A DNA stretch of 62,654 nucleotides from Arthrobacter oryzae (GCF_030812315.1 NZ_JAUSSM010000018.1:1-62654), one strand, 5' to 3'. Numbered from the stretch's first letter, positions 34,230 to 42,963 are shown. The notes: generated from the sequence alone by a model not told the origin. Numbers and translations are program-made.

Positions 34230-34922
34230 TCATGGCGCCTTTTGCCCTGCACCGCCGCCCACCGGCGCATCGCCGGAATGGATGCCGTTCGACAGCCACG
34301 ACAGATCACCCGCGTCGGTGTTGGTCGCGTAAACGCTCGGCCGACTAGCGCCGTAGCGCACGATCGATACGGAGGCGGGGCCCACGTTAATGCGCTGGAA
34401 TAGGTCAAGGTGCATGCCGAGCGCGTCGGCAATGATTGACTTGATGATGTCACCGTGACTCACCGCCACCCACGCGGCCCCTGGCCCGTACTCGGCTTCG
34501 AAGGCTGCATCGTGGCGTCGAATCGCTGCCACCGACCGAGCCTGCATCGCGGCCATGGATTCACCGCCGGGAAAGACGACGGCCGACGGTTGCGACTGCA
34601 CAACCGGCCACAAATCCTCGGTCGCGAGATCACTGAGCATGCGGCCCTGCCACTGGCCGTAATCGCACTCGGTGAGATCGAGATCGACCGGCGCGTACAG
34701 CGAGCCAGCCTGGCGATCGAGGATGAGCTGGGCGGTCTCCTGACAACGCTCAAGAGGGCTCGACACCACCCCGACTACTGGCACGGCCGCGAGCCGGTCT
34801 CCGGTCAGAGCCGCCTGGTCGCGCCCGACCTGGTCCAAACTGACTCCGGCCACCCGACCCGCCAGCAGTCCAGTGGCATTGGCTGTGGTGCGGCCGTGCC
34901 GCACGAGAAGAACTGTCGCCAT
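34230..34922 (-). CDS. MSMEG_4193-type histidine phosphatase
   Basis: 230 residues of the histidine phosphatase (phosphoglycerate-mutase-like) superfamily, with the catalytic LLVRHGRTTANATGLLAG at the N-terminus (RHG), the second Arg in SSPLERCQETAQ, Glu in DLTECDYGQWQG and the second catalytic His in AWVAVSHGDIIKSI. It is the first gene of the conserved trio with DUF3090 and SCO1664-like proteins. Substrate not established. Family members of this type include acid phosphatase Rv2135c. Confidence 0.93.
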   Translation of the reverse strand: MATVLLVRHGRTTANATGLLAGRVAGVSLDQVGRDQAALTGDRLAAVPVVGVVSSPLERCQETAQLILDRQAGSLYAPVDLDLTECDYGQWQGRMLSDLATEDLWPVVQSQPSAVVFPGGESMAAMQARSVAAIRRHDAAFEAEYGPGAAWVAVSHGDIIKSIIADALGMHLDLFQRINVGPASVSIVRYGASRPSVYATNTDAGDLSWLSNGIHSGDAPVGGGAGQKAP

Positions 34923-35689
34923 CCACCCAGCCTAACCATCCGCTCGATGTCGGTGTGAACCGTACCGGGTCGCGCGTCGAACAGGCAGATAAAGCACTGG
35001 CGGAACCCTTCAAGCACGCCGACGCGCTCAAAGCCGCCCAGACGGACTCGGCACGCATTGACCAGCTCATGGCCTGCGCAGCAAAACGGGAAGAATCCCC
35101 GGTTGAACTCGACCCCCCGCATGGAGGATGTCCTGTACCGGGCTTGAGGTCTTCATCGGATTTCGCCGGCATCAGTACCACCGGTGCAGCCATCGCCGCC
35201 GCAGGCTACGGCGCACGCATGGTCCAAGTGGGGTGCCCGCCGAGCGCAGTCGGGGTTCGTGCTCACTGACCTGATACGGGGTGTTCGGGTGGTGCCTGAG
35301 GGCGAATCCAAATGTCGATATGTGGCATGACACCGCCCCAGATTGCGACGCTGGGCAGCGGCCTATCTTTCGCCGGCAGCATCTTCCCTGCGGTGTAAAA
35401 GAGAAATCCGTAAGTCACTGTACGGTCACCATGAAAAATCAAGATTCGACTTGGGCCGTTAATCCAAACCCAGAAGATGTTGCGTCCTCGCTGACGTTGT
35501 CCACAGTGCCGTGATTTGGTTCGAAACCTTTCCCTGGGATTGCTTGAGCGGCGTATTGCGCCTTGGCCGGAGGGACACCAGCGTCGGCCGTTACAGGTGG
35601 CGTCCGTATGTGAAGAGAAAGCGGGGGTGTGCACACCCCCGCTTGATCACCTTGCCCGGCCCCGTAGAGCAGGTGCGATTTGGTATCGG
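34923..35689. other. Intergenic stretch with a possible plasmid-gene fragment
   Basis: A plus-strand trace at 34955-35100 (VEQADKALAEPFKHADALKA, then DSARIDQLMACAAKREESP) looks like the C-terminal end of a large helicase- or relaxase-type plasmid protein, joined to unrelated sequence and a stop at 35269. I give it low weight. A perfect 26-base palindrome lies at 35619. The remainder shows no gene. Confidence 0.35.
35619..35644. repeat. Perfect 26-bp palindrome (possible terminator)
   Basis: AAGCGGGGGTGTG followed directly by its reverse complement, with no unpaired centre. It lies 46 bases past the stop of the leftward dehydrogenase gene. It shares the GTGTGCACAC core with the dispersed TGTGCAC palindromes but has different arms. 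It could act as a terminator or as a dimeric protein site. Confidence 0.65.
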
Positions 35690-36733
35690 TCAGCCGAGGT
35701 CCGGGATCAGCAGGACCTTGCAGGCGTCCCCTGTGAGGAGTTCTACGGCTTCGTCGATCTGGCTGAGTTTCATGCGGTGGGTGATGAGCCAGTCGAGTTC
35801 CAGCTTTCCGGAGTCCAGCAGCAGCAGGCTTTGTTCCCAGGTTTCCCAGAGCCGGCGGCCGAAGATTCCGCGCAGGGTGATGCCCTTCTTATTGATGTGG
35901 GCTGCGATATCGACTTCCGCCGGGCGGCTGGGGTGCCCGACAGTGATGACGGTGGCTTCGCGGCGGACGGCTTCGAAGAGGGTTGCAAGGGTGCCGGGGG
36001 CTCCGGAGCATTCAAAGGCGACGTCGAAGCCGCCGCGGCGGCCGGTGAGTTCGCGGCAGCGTTCGACGATGTCGTCGTTGGGGTGGAGCGCGGTCGCGCC
36101 AAGTTTTTCGGCCTGGGCGCGGCGGTAGGGATTGGGGTCGACGGCGATGACGTGGGAGGCTCCCATGAGCAGTGCCAGATTCACGACTACGAGGCCGACC
36201 GGTCCTGCCCCGCTGACGAGCACGGCCCGTCCTGCGACGGAGTAGTCGGCCCGCTGGATGGCGTGGACTGCGACGCCGGCGGCTTCGAGCAGGGCGCCGG
36301 ATTCCAGGGACAGGCCGGTGGGGAGTTTGACGCAGATGTCCTGGGGGACCGCTGCGTATTCGGCGAAGACACCGTCGATGTGCATTCCGAGGATTCCGGT
36401 GCGTTCGCAGGTGTGGGCGTCGCCTGTGCGGCAGGGGAAGCATTGTCCGCAGGTCAGGTGGCTTTCGAGGGCGACCTGGTCGCCCACGCTGAGCCCGGTA
36501 ACGCCGGCGCCGACTTCGACGACGGTGCCTGCGCCTTCGTGGCCCAGGATGACGGGGAGGTTGAGGTTGAAGGCCTGGGCGGAGGGGGTCCATTCGTAGA
36601 GTTCCCGATCGGTGCCGCAGAGGGACGCGGCCCCTACCTGGATGACGACTGACCCTTCTGTGGCTTTGGGGTCTCCGGCGTCGGTGACGTACTTAACGCC
36701 TCGCTCGGCCGCGTTTTTGACTACTGCCCGCAT
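35690..36733 (-). CDS. Zinc-dependent medium-chain alcohol/polyol dehydrogenase
   Basis: 347 residues. Catalytic zinc ligands in ASLCGTDREL and GHEGAGTVVEVG; structural zinc loop LTCGQCFPCRTGDAHTC with four Cys; Rossmann loop VLVSGAGPVGLVVVNLALLM and the following acidic VIAVDPNPYRR, which favours NAD. Nearest types are threonine- and sorbitol-dehydrogenase-like. It lies behind the kinase and RuBisCO-like genes on the same strand with a 53-base gap, so it probably oxidises a sugar acid or polyol in that pathway. Specific substrate unknown. Confidence 0.92.
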   Translation of the reverse strand: MRAVVKNAAERGVKYVTDAGDPKATEGSVVIQVGAASLCGTDRELYEWTPSAQAFNLNLPVILGHEGAGTVVEVGAGVTGLSVGDQVALESHLTCGQCFPCRTGDAHTCERTGILGMHIDGVFAEYAAVPQDICVKLPTGLSLESGALLEAAGVAVHAIQRADYSVAGRAVLVSGAGPVGLVVVNLALLMGASHVIAVDPNPYRRAQAEKLGATALHPNDDIVERCRELTGRRGGFDVAFECSGAPGTLATLFEAVRREATVITVGHPSRPAEVDIAAHINKKGITLRGIFGRRLWETWEQSLLLLDSGKLELDWLITHRMKLSQIDEAVELLTGDACKVLLIPDLG

Positions 36734-36786
36734 GGGGGCCGCCTTTCGTTGGTTCTGGTGATGGGTGGAGCAACTGCTTGTGGGTA

Positions 36787-38085
36787 TTAGTCAGCGGTTT
36801 GGCCGGCGAAGCGGCGCAGGATGTCGGTGGGACCCACCTGGCCGCCCTTGAGGACGAGCCGGCAGCCGGCGACGGCGGAGGCGCCGTCGGCCTGCAGGAT
36901 CGGCCCTGCCGTGACGAACTGATCCGAGACCCGGAGCTGGCGGACACCCATGGCAATGAGTGCATGGCTGGAGGTATCGCCCCCGCACACTGCGATGTCG
37001 CGGGTGAGGCCGGCGCGGGCCATCCTGGCGGCGATGCCGCCGATCAGTGCACCGACATAGCCGGCGTCCAGTGGTGTGCCTGCTCCGTAGCGTGGATCCG
37101 CTGCGCCTCGGGTGGTGTGAACGACGACGTTGCGGCCCGACCGGAGCGCAACCGAGACCCGCTCATCGAGGGCTGCCACGGCCGCCGGGTCGTGGCGTTG
37201 CAGCAGCTCGGCAGGAACGGGGACGTCCTCCCAACCGTTGGTGAGGGCGTCATTGATCTGCTCTGCTGTGGTGCTGGACGCTGAGGCACTGACGGCCAGT
37301 ACGGGTCCCGACGGCCGCTGCGGTCCGGGGGTGCGCGGGGCGTGTTCGGAGACGGACCGTGCCAGTGCTGCCATGATGCCGCCGGATCCTACGACGATGG
37401 AGGGCCCGTGGCCGTGCTCTTCGCGTGTCAGTGCTTCGGCGACGGCGTCCATGTGGTGTTCGTCCACGGCATCGACGACGAAGGCCTGCGCGCCGAGGTC
37501 CCGCCGCCGGTCCGCCCAGGCGTCTTTGAAGGTGCCGTTGTCATAGGCGGGCAGGTGGATCGCGTCCGGTTCCTGGGCGCTGCCGAGTTGTTCGGCGAGG
37601 ACCTGGCGCAGGTCGGCTTCGGCCATGGGGGTGGACGGGTGCCGGGACATGACGGGGTGGCGGTCCAACCGGTAGGTCTTGCCGGCGTAGGTCGCGTAGT
37701 GGTTGCTGAAGGCGGTGTAGCGCCCGAACCCTGGCTGGGCCGGGACCACGGGGATTGGGCCGTGGAGGGGATACTGCTCGTGCAGCAACTGGATGCCGCG
37801 GCCGATGCTGCCGACGGTGGTGGAGCTGTCGAAGGTGGAGCAGACTTTGTAGAGCAGCACCTCCAGGTTCAGTGGTGCGATGCCGGCGAGATCCCTGCGT
37901 ACCAGGTTGTCGAACGCTTCCCCGGCCAGGGACCTGGAGGGTCCGGCGATTCCGACGACGTCAGTGTCCGTGGGCAGCGGTGCGTCGCCGATGACGAGGA
38001 CAGCTTCCAGGCCGTAGCGGTGGGACTGGGCAAGGACGTCGGCGGCTCCGGTGAGGTCGTCTGCGACGAAACCGAAAGCGGGCAT
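36787..38085 (-). CDS. Four-carbon acid sugar kinase family (DUF1537), OiaK-like
   Basis: 432 residues of the two-domain DUF1537 kinase family, with the N-terminal sugar-binding motif FGFVADDLTGAADVLAQS and the C-terminal nucleotide domain containing TTRGAADPRYG and VCGGDTSSHALIAMGVRQLR. Family members phosphorylate erythronate, threonate or 3-oxo-isoapionate. Here the gene starts one base after the stop of a RuBisCO-like gene; a DUF1537 kinase next to such a protein is the hallmark of OiaK/OiaX in apionate breakdown. ATG 38085 is chosen because the family motif begins there; the upstream frame overlaps the RuBisCO-like gene. Confidence 0.88.
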   Translation of the reverse strand: MPAFGFVADDLTGAADVLAQSHRYGLEAVLVIGDAPLPTDTDVVGIAGPSRSLAGEAFDNLVRRDLAGIAPLNLEVLLYKVCSTFDSSTTVGSIGRGIQLLHEQYPLHGPIPVVPAQPGFGRYTAFSNHYATYAGKTYRLDRHPVMSRHPSTPMAEADLRQVLAEQLGSAQEPDAIHLPAYDNGTFKDAWADRRRDLGAQAFVVDAVDEHHMDAVAEALTREEHGHGPSIVVGSGGIMAALARSVSEHAPRTPGPQRPSGPVLAVSASASSTTAEQINDALTNGWEDVPVPAELLQRHDPAAVAALDERVSVALRSGRNVVVHTTRGAADPRYGAGTPLDAGYVGALIGGIAARMARAGLTRDIAVCGGDTSSHALIAMGVRQLRVSDQFVTAGPILQADGASAVAGCRLVLKGGQVGPTDILRRFAGQTAD

Positions 38086-38086
38086 G

Positions 38087-39352
38087 TCAGGCACCTTTTC
38101 TGAAGGTTTGAACTGCGTGCAGGAGTGCATTGTCCCCGGTTTGGGACTGCTTTTCCGCTGCCGACTGGAGGGGTACGCCGTCCACGGCCGCTTCCCAGGC
38201 CTGGCGCAGGCTTCGCACCCCGGCGCCGGGGCCGTCCGGGTGGGCGGCGACGCCGCCGCCGGCGAGCATCATCAGGTCTGTGGAGCCGACGGCTTCGAAG
38301 GTGGGTCCGGGGGTGGTGACGTTCTGCCCGGAGGACAGGACGGGCAGCGGGGCGATGGTCTGTCCGAGGGGTTCGAGGAGGCTGCGGATGTTCGCGGCGA
38401 CCTCTTCGTCGAGTTCGTAGAACTTGCTGCCGAGTCCGCTGGCGTGCAGGTGGTCGGCGCCGGCGAGGCGTGCCATCTGCTGCCAGACCCGGTAGTCCAT
38501 GCCCAGGGCTTTGGACCGCATCGAGGCCGCCAGGCCGGCCCGGTGGCCGTGGATCGGTACCTCGGTGAAGCTGCGCAGCAGGGCCAGGGCGGGCAGGCCC
38601 ATCACCGGGATGTTCAGCATCACGCACCGGCCGCCGGCTCCAACGACCAGGTCGTGGCGCTTGCGCAGTCCGGCAAGGTCGCCGGTGATGTTGAAGGCGT
38701 ACATGGTGGAGTGGCCGGTGACCTGCTCGGCGGCGCGGATTTCCTCGGTAGCGACCGCGACCCTGCGTTCCAATGGCAGGTACGCGGGGTCGGTCATCAG
38801 TTCGTCGTCTTTGATCAGGTCGATGGAAGCCATCGCCAGGTCGCGGACTACGAGCCGGAATTCCTCTTCGGAGAGTCCGACGTTGGGCTTGACGATGGTG
38901 CCGACCATGACGCCCTGAACGTCGCTGATGAGCTTTCGCGTCCCCTCGATCCCGAATGCCGGGCCGGGGTGGGCGGAGACGAAGTCCTCGGGCAGTGCTA
39001 TGTCCTGCAGCCGGCAGGCGTAAAGGTCGCCCAGTTCGAAGAGGTTGCCGGCGATGGCGGTCTGCAGGGTGGCCAGGTCCGTCCCGACGTTCTCCATGGG
39101 GAAATCGACCGTGACAAGGGCCGCCCGGACCTTTTCCGGGGTTGCCCGGGACGGCAGGGAGGGCCGGCAAAAGCCGAGCTCCTGAACGTCCGAGATGCGC
39201 GCGGCGTGCCGCTCCCGGATACGGGCTGACTCACCGGGTACCGGCAGGAACGTGCCGCTGGACTGCTCGCCCGCCATGATGGCTGCGGCCTTCTCGGGGT
39301 CAATCTCGGACTCAAGGTAGTAGGTGCAACGCACCGAGCGCGGATCGCGCAT
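38087..39352 (-). CDS. RuBisCO-like protein, probable OiaX-type
   Basis: 421 residues with the RuBisCO large-subunit fold: GTIVKPNVGLS (loop 5 Lys), DLIKDDELMTDP (KDDE, the carbamylatable Lys and metal-binding Asp/Glu), GHRAG and a C-terminal SSGQNVTTPGP phosphate loop. It is too divergent and too short at the N-terminus to be a CO2-fixing enzyme. RuBisCO-like proteins paired with DUF1537 kinases act on 3-oxo-isoapionate 4-phosphate (decarboxylating or transferring carboxyl). ATG 39352 follows GGAG by 6 bases; longer starts at 39367 and 39382 lack this. Third base order of kinase, dehydrogenase and KdgT around it supports a sugar-acid pathway. Confidence 0.88.
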   Translation of the reverse strand: MRDPRSVRCTYYLESEIDPEKAAAIMAGEQSSGTFLPVPGESARIRERHAARISDVQELGFCRPSLPSRATPEKVRAALVTVDFPMENVGTDLATLQTAIAGNLFELGDLYACRLQDIALPEDFVSAHPGPAFGIEGTRKLISDVQGVMVGTIVKPNVGLSEEEFRLVVRDLAMASIDLIKDDELMTDPAYLPLERRVAVATEEIRAAEQVTGHSTMYAFNITGDLAGLRKRHDLVVGAGGRCVMLNIPVMGLPALALLRSFTEVPIHGHRAGLAASMRSKALGMDYRVWQQMARLAGADHLHASGLGSKFYELDEEVAANIRSLLEPLGQTIAPLPVLSSGQNVTTPGPTFEAVGSTDLMMLAGGGVAAHPDGPGAGVRSLRQAWEAAVDGVPLQSAAEKQSQTGDNALLHAVQTFRKGA

Positions 39353-39390
39353 GGATTCTCCGTCCATAAAAGGGATGTACAAGGAATGGC

Positions 39391-40401
39391 TCAGACTGCG
39401 GCGGGGACCGGATCGGCCGGCTGCAGGCCTCCGGCCCGCTTCAGGGCCCAGGAGGCGACGATCGGGGCGAGTAGCGCTGTCACGAGGACGGCTGTGGCGG
39501 CTTGGGCTGAGGCGGAGGCGACAAAGGGTTCAAACCGCGGGTCGGCGACGGCGACTACCGCGGGGACGGCGACGGCATTGCCGGCCGTGGTCCCGGCGGC
39601 GAACCCGATACCGCTCTTGGAGCCGCGCTTGAGGATGAACCGGTACCCGAGATAGGTCAGGCCTCCGGTGAACACGACGACGATCAGGCCGAGGAAGATC
39701 CCGGCGAAACCGCCGGTGAGCACTGTCTTCAGGTTGATGCCGGTGCCAACAGCGAAGGACATGAACGGGATCACGATGTTCGGCACGTGGTCCAGGGCCT
39801 TCGTCCACTCCCGGTCCACTGCGCCGATGATGAGGCCGATGATGAACGGGATCAGTGCCGCAGCGAAGGCCAGTACGGGGATGTCGCCCAGCCCGGATGC
39901 GCCCAGGAAGATCAGTGCCAGGAATGGTCCGTCATCAAAGGCGCTGGCGACGTAGGCGCCTGTGTCCCGCTCGTCGCCGTATTGGCCGGCGAACGCCAGC
40001 CAAAGGGCGCCGTTGCTGTTGCCGAAGATTGCCAGCATCGCCAGGACCGATACCCCTGCGATGCCTTCGATGCCGACCACCAGGCCCAGGATCACCGCGA
40101 TTGTGGCGGGGATCAGGGTCTTGCAGACCAGGACAACGGTGGTGGTGGAGGCGGCGGCCTTGCCGCTGTGGCTTCCGGTGATCTGCGCGCCGGTGGCGAG
40201 GATCAGCACGGCGATCAGCGTTAGGGCGCCCTCCTTGAACAGCGCCGTGGTGAAGCCGCCGATTTTCAGGGCTTCGGGAGCGAAGGTGTTCATGAGCACT
40301 CCCAGCATGAGCGGGATCAGCATCATGCCTGCAGGGACCCTTTGGAGGAAGGCAAACATCGGTAGGCGTGAGCGTCCAGTCCTCAAATGCAGCTGCGTCA
40401 T
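39391..40401 (-). CDS. kdgT: 2-keto-3-deoxygluconate permease family (KdgT-like)
   Basis: 336 residues with ten or so membrane segments and KdgT-type signatures: QRVPAGMMLIPLMLGVLMNT, IGGFTTALFKEGALTLIAVL, GNSNGALWLAFAGQYGDERD and ASAFDDGPFLALIFLG. KdgT carriers import 2-keto-3-deoxygluconate and related acids by proton symport. It is the first gene of the leftward catabolic cluster; AAAGGTCGAG precedes the ATG. The substrate is more likely the acid handled by the kinase and RuBisCO-like protein than KDG itself. Confidence 0.9.
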   Translation of the reverse strand: MTQLHLRTGRSRLPMFAFLQRVPAGMMLIPLMLGVLMNTFAPEALKIGGFTTALFKEGALTLIAVLILATGAQITGSHSGKAAASTTTVVLVCKTLIPATIAVILGLVVGIEGIAGVSVLAMLAIFGNSNGALWLAFAGQYGDERDTGAYVASAFDDGPFLALIFLGASGLGDIPVLAFAAALIPFIIGLIIGAVDREWTKALDHVPNIVIPFMSFAVGTGINLKTVLTGGFAGIFLGLIVVVFTGGLTYLGYRFILKRGSKSGIGFAAGTTAGNAVAVPAVVAVADPRFEPFVASASAQAATAVLVTALLAPIVASWALKRAGGLQPADPVPAAV

Positions 40402-40449
40402 TACTCGACCTTTCTACGTCATTGTATGTTCCAGTCGCCGGATCAAGTC

Positions 40450-40464
40450 CGTACAATTAGTACG
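40450..40464. promoter_or_regulatory. Candidate GntR operator between kdgT and its regulator
   Basis: 15-base palindrome CGTACAATTAGTACG in the divergent region of the KdgT-like permease (start 40401) and the GntR gene (start 40551). GT-AC inverted repeats of this kind are typical of GntR/HutC sites. On the permease side TACAAT (40424-40429) could be a -10, with the palindrome upstream of it. Confidence 0.6.
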
Positions 40465-40550
40465 TACATTACCTGTGGTTTGGATCACCCGTCAAGCGGA
40501 AGATGCAGCAACCGCAGGCTATGATGTCCTCGAGCGGCAAAGGAGTCAGT

Positions 40551-41411
40551 GTGAGTGTGCAACCAGCCAAGGCAGAGCCCCTTGAGCGGGCTAACAGCCT
40601 GAATCGGCAGGAGGGACCGCCCCTTCATGCGCAGATCCGGGACATCCTGCACCGACAGATACTGGAACGGCCTCTGCTCCCCGGCTCTCCCCTTCCCACC
40701 GAAGAGGAACTTCAGAAACAGTTCGGTGTCTCCCGCAGCGTGGTACGCCAAGCGTTGTCCGGACTCTCCGATCTCGGGCTGATCCGTCGTCAGCGTGGCC
40801 GTGGCAGCGTCGTGGCCGCCGCACCGGTTCTCCGCCGGCACATCCAGCGAGCCGGCGGGCTGGACGAACAGGCCGCCGCGCACGGCCAGCGCCTGCGTAC
40901 CCATGTCATCGCCGTCGAACATGCAGTACCGCCCGAGCCGGCGGTAGAGGCGCTGAACACGACTAACACGTGGAAGATTGAACGGATCCGCTACTTGGAA
41001 GAGGTCCCAGTAGCCTTCATGAGGACCTGGGTGCCCCGCGACCTCTTCCCGCACTTCACCAAGGAACTGCTGGAAAACGCCTCACTGCTCGGCCTCATGC
41101 GGGAGCACGGCTACCATCCGGCAGGCGGACCCAGACAGGTCCAGGCCGTGGCAGCAGACCAGGACCTGGCACAAATACTCAACTCCAACATTCGCGAACC
41201 CCTACTCCTGCTGCAAGGCGTAACCCGCGACGCCCTCGGCCACGGCCTTGAGTGGTTCAACGTCTGGCACGGCCCCAACACCGTCTTCGACGTCGATGCG
41301 CAGGTGACGTCGCAACCCGGACGCGTAGCCCAAGAACACATCCGCCGTCTGCGGAACCTGACACAGCAACTTGAATCCGAACTGGCCGATATTGAACGAG
41401 GCGCACGCTAA
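40551..41411 (+). CDS. GntR/HutC-family regulator with UTRA domain
   Basis: 286 residues. N-terminal winged helix (PLHAQIRDILHRQILERPLL, LPTEEELQKQFGVSRSVVRQ, LSDLGLIRRQRGRGS) followed by a UTRA ligand domain (KIERIRYLEEVPVAFMRTWV, GLMREHGYHPAGG, LEWFNVWHGPNTVFDV). It is divergent from the catabolic cluster and probably represses it until the substrate or an intermediate binds. GTG 40551 is preferred: AAGGAG lies 5 bases upstream; the earlier ATG at 40503 has a weaker site. Confidence 0.9.
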   Translation: MSVQPAKAEPLERANSLNRQEGPPLHAQIRDILHRQILERPLLPGSPLPTEEELQKQFGVSRSVVRQALSGLSDLGLIRRQRGRGSVVAAAPVLRRHIQRAGGLDEQAAAHGQRLRTHVIAVEHAVPPEPAVEALNTTNTWKIERIRYLEEVPVAFMRTWVPRDLFPHFTKELLENASLLGLMREHGYHPAGGPRQVQAVAADQDLAQILNSNIREPLLLLQGVTRDALGHGLEWFNVWHGPNTVFDVDAQVTSQPGRVAQEHIRRLRNLTQQLESELADIERGAR

Positions 41412-41848
41412 AAGACTCCCAGGCGCTGCAGACGACTTCTGACACTTGGTACAGATGGCTTCTGAAATTGACAGGTCGGGAGGGCATGCACGCCAGCCCT
41501 GCGTCCCGGAAACGCGCCTCATCATGAAACTGTCTCGACGGGAGTGTATACCGGCTTTTCGAGCCAGAATGGGCTGGGGAGGCAACTGCGTTACACCCGT
41601 GGCAATACTTCCAGCGAGCTGCAAATGTGCGCGCTGGTCGCTGCTGCACGCATCAGAAACGCCACGTTATTACTAACGTGACTAGTCCGGAGTGGTGTCG
41701 GTCCAAGGTGCATGAGGGGGTCGAATTAAGAGTGTGGACATTGATGCTCCTATTGTTGTCAACGGTCGTTGAGCCACGAGCCGCGCAGGTTACCGTGGCC
41801 GCCACTCTAGCCTCAAGGGTCGCTACAGCGATCGCTGCGCGGCCATGG
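41412..41848. other. Intergenic stretch, no gene supported
   Basis: No convincing frame. There are two copies of a CTTCTGA motif (41431-41437 and 41459-41465) and an 18-base inverted repeat CACGTTA-TTAC-TAACGTG at 41663-41680. The last 150 bases probably hold the right end of the IS110-type element, whose termini I cannot place. Confidence 0.5.
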
Positions 41849-42934
41849 TCAGGCAGGCAGCACGCTGGCCAACCCGGGATCCGGCATCTGCACGGTTCCC
41901 GGGGGTTGGCAGTTGAGCCAGGTTTCGTAGCGTTTGTGGAAGTTGTTGTCGTGGGCGAGTCCGCGTTCGAGGCGGGACAGTGCGGTGGGCCAGTCGTGCA
42001 GGGCGTCGGCGGCTTGTTGAAGGGTCAGCTGCTTGGCTGTGCGTGCCGTCCGGAGGGTGCCGGCGTCGGGTGCCGGGCGCGGGAGGAGGAGCTGGTCGCA
42101 GGCTTCCCGGGCGACGTAGCGTTTGAGGCAGCGCATGATTTCCCTGGTGCTCTTGCCCTCCTGACGTCGCGTTGCCACATAGGCCCTGGTCCTGCCGTCG
42201 TTGCGCATCCGTACGAGGACCACGCGGTGAATGGCTTTGTTGGCCTGCCGGTTGCCTCCGCGGCTGAGCCGGTGCCGGGAGGTCTTTCCCGATGATGCGG
42301 GGATCGGGGCGACGCCGACCAGGGCCGCGAACTTCGCCTCCGTGGTCACGCGTTCGGGGTTGTCGCCCACCGTCACGAGGAGCTGGCTGGCGACGTCGGT
42401 GCCCACGCCCTGTAGATCGCGGAGCATCGGTGCGTGGAGCGTGAGGATGGTGTCGAGTTCGGCATCGATCAGTGCCAGCTCCTGGTGCAGGTGCCTGTAG
42501 CGGACGGCGAGCCGTTTCAGCACGATCGCGGTGCTGGTCAGCGGCTCGGAGGGGGCTCCCGCGGGCCGTGTCTTCTCCGGCGCGGCCATCAAAGCCGGGC
42601 TCGTCATGGCCCGGTACCTGGCGCGGATGGCCTCCGGCGCGGGCACCATGACCGACTTCACCTGGGCCATCACGGCGACCCGGGCACGCATCGCCGTGGC
42701 ACGCTCCGCGCGCAGCACCCGCAACGATTCCACCGCCCCGTCCCGGGATTTCGGGGTGACGCTGGCCCGGCCGGACGGCACGGATTCGGCGGCCTGGTAG
42801 GCATCGAGCGGGTCGGATTTTCCTTGCAGCCGGCGGGTCTGCCGGAGGGTCGGACCAGGCCGGATTCGGCATGTTTCCGCCACTTCCCAGTGTTCGCAGG
42901 GGCGGGAATGCAGTTCGAGTCCCACCTTGGGCAC
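41849..42934 (-). pseudogene. IS110-family transposase, 5'-truncated
   Basis: Retains the IS110 linker (TRRLQGKSDPLDAYQAAESV), helical middle and the C-terminal Transposase_20 core with the catalytic Ser in PASSGKTSRHRLSRGGNRQA. The N-terminal RuvC-like segment with the first Asp is missing: similarity ends near 42890, close to the tRNA-Leu-like 3' end at 42913, and the nominal GTG start lies in that tRNA-like sequence. An extra tail of about 60 residues (LRTARTAKQLTLQQAADALH, DWPTALSRLERGLA) looks like an XRE-type helix-turn-helix, unusual for the family. Not functional as it stands. Confidence 0.85.
42913..42934 (+). other. tRNA-Leu-like 3' end (possible att remnant), right copy
   Basis: GTTCGAGTCCCACC followed by TTGGGCAC, one base different from 19953-19974. 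It abuts the truncated 5' end of the IS110 gene and is followed by a good terminator, as a real tRNA gene would be. The rest of the tRNA is missing. Confidence 0.5.
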
Positions 42935-42940
42935 AGCATG

Positions 42941-42963
42941 ACCCCTCGTCAGAGGGGTTTTTG
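42941..42963 (+). terminator. Rho-independent terminator after tRNA-like end
   Basis: ACCCCTC-GTCA-GAGGGGT, a 7-bp stem with a 4-base loop, followed by five T. Complete and well placed behind the tRNA-like 3' end. Confidence 0.8.

Noticed and set aside
35516..39229. Long plus-strand frames opposite the dehydrogenase, kinase and RuBisCO-like genes
   Set aside because: They mirror the codon bias of the real minus-strand genes and contain no recognisable motif.
38087..39352. Carbon-fixing RuBisCO
   Set aside because: No PRK or small-subunit gene, divergent active-site surroundings, and a sugar-acid kinase partner.
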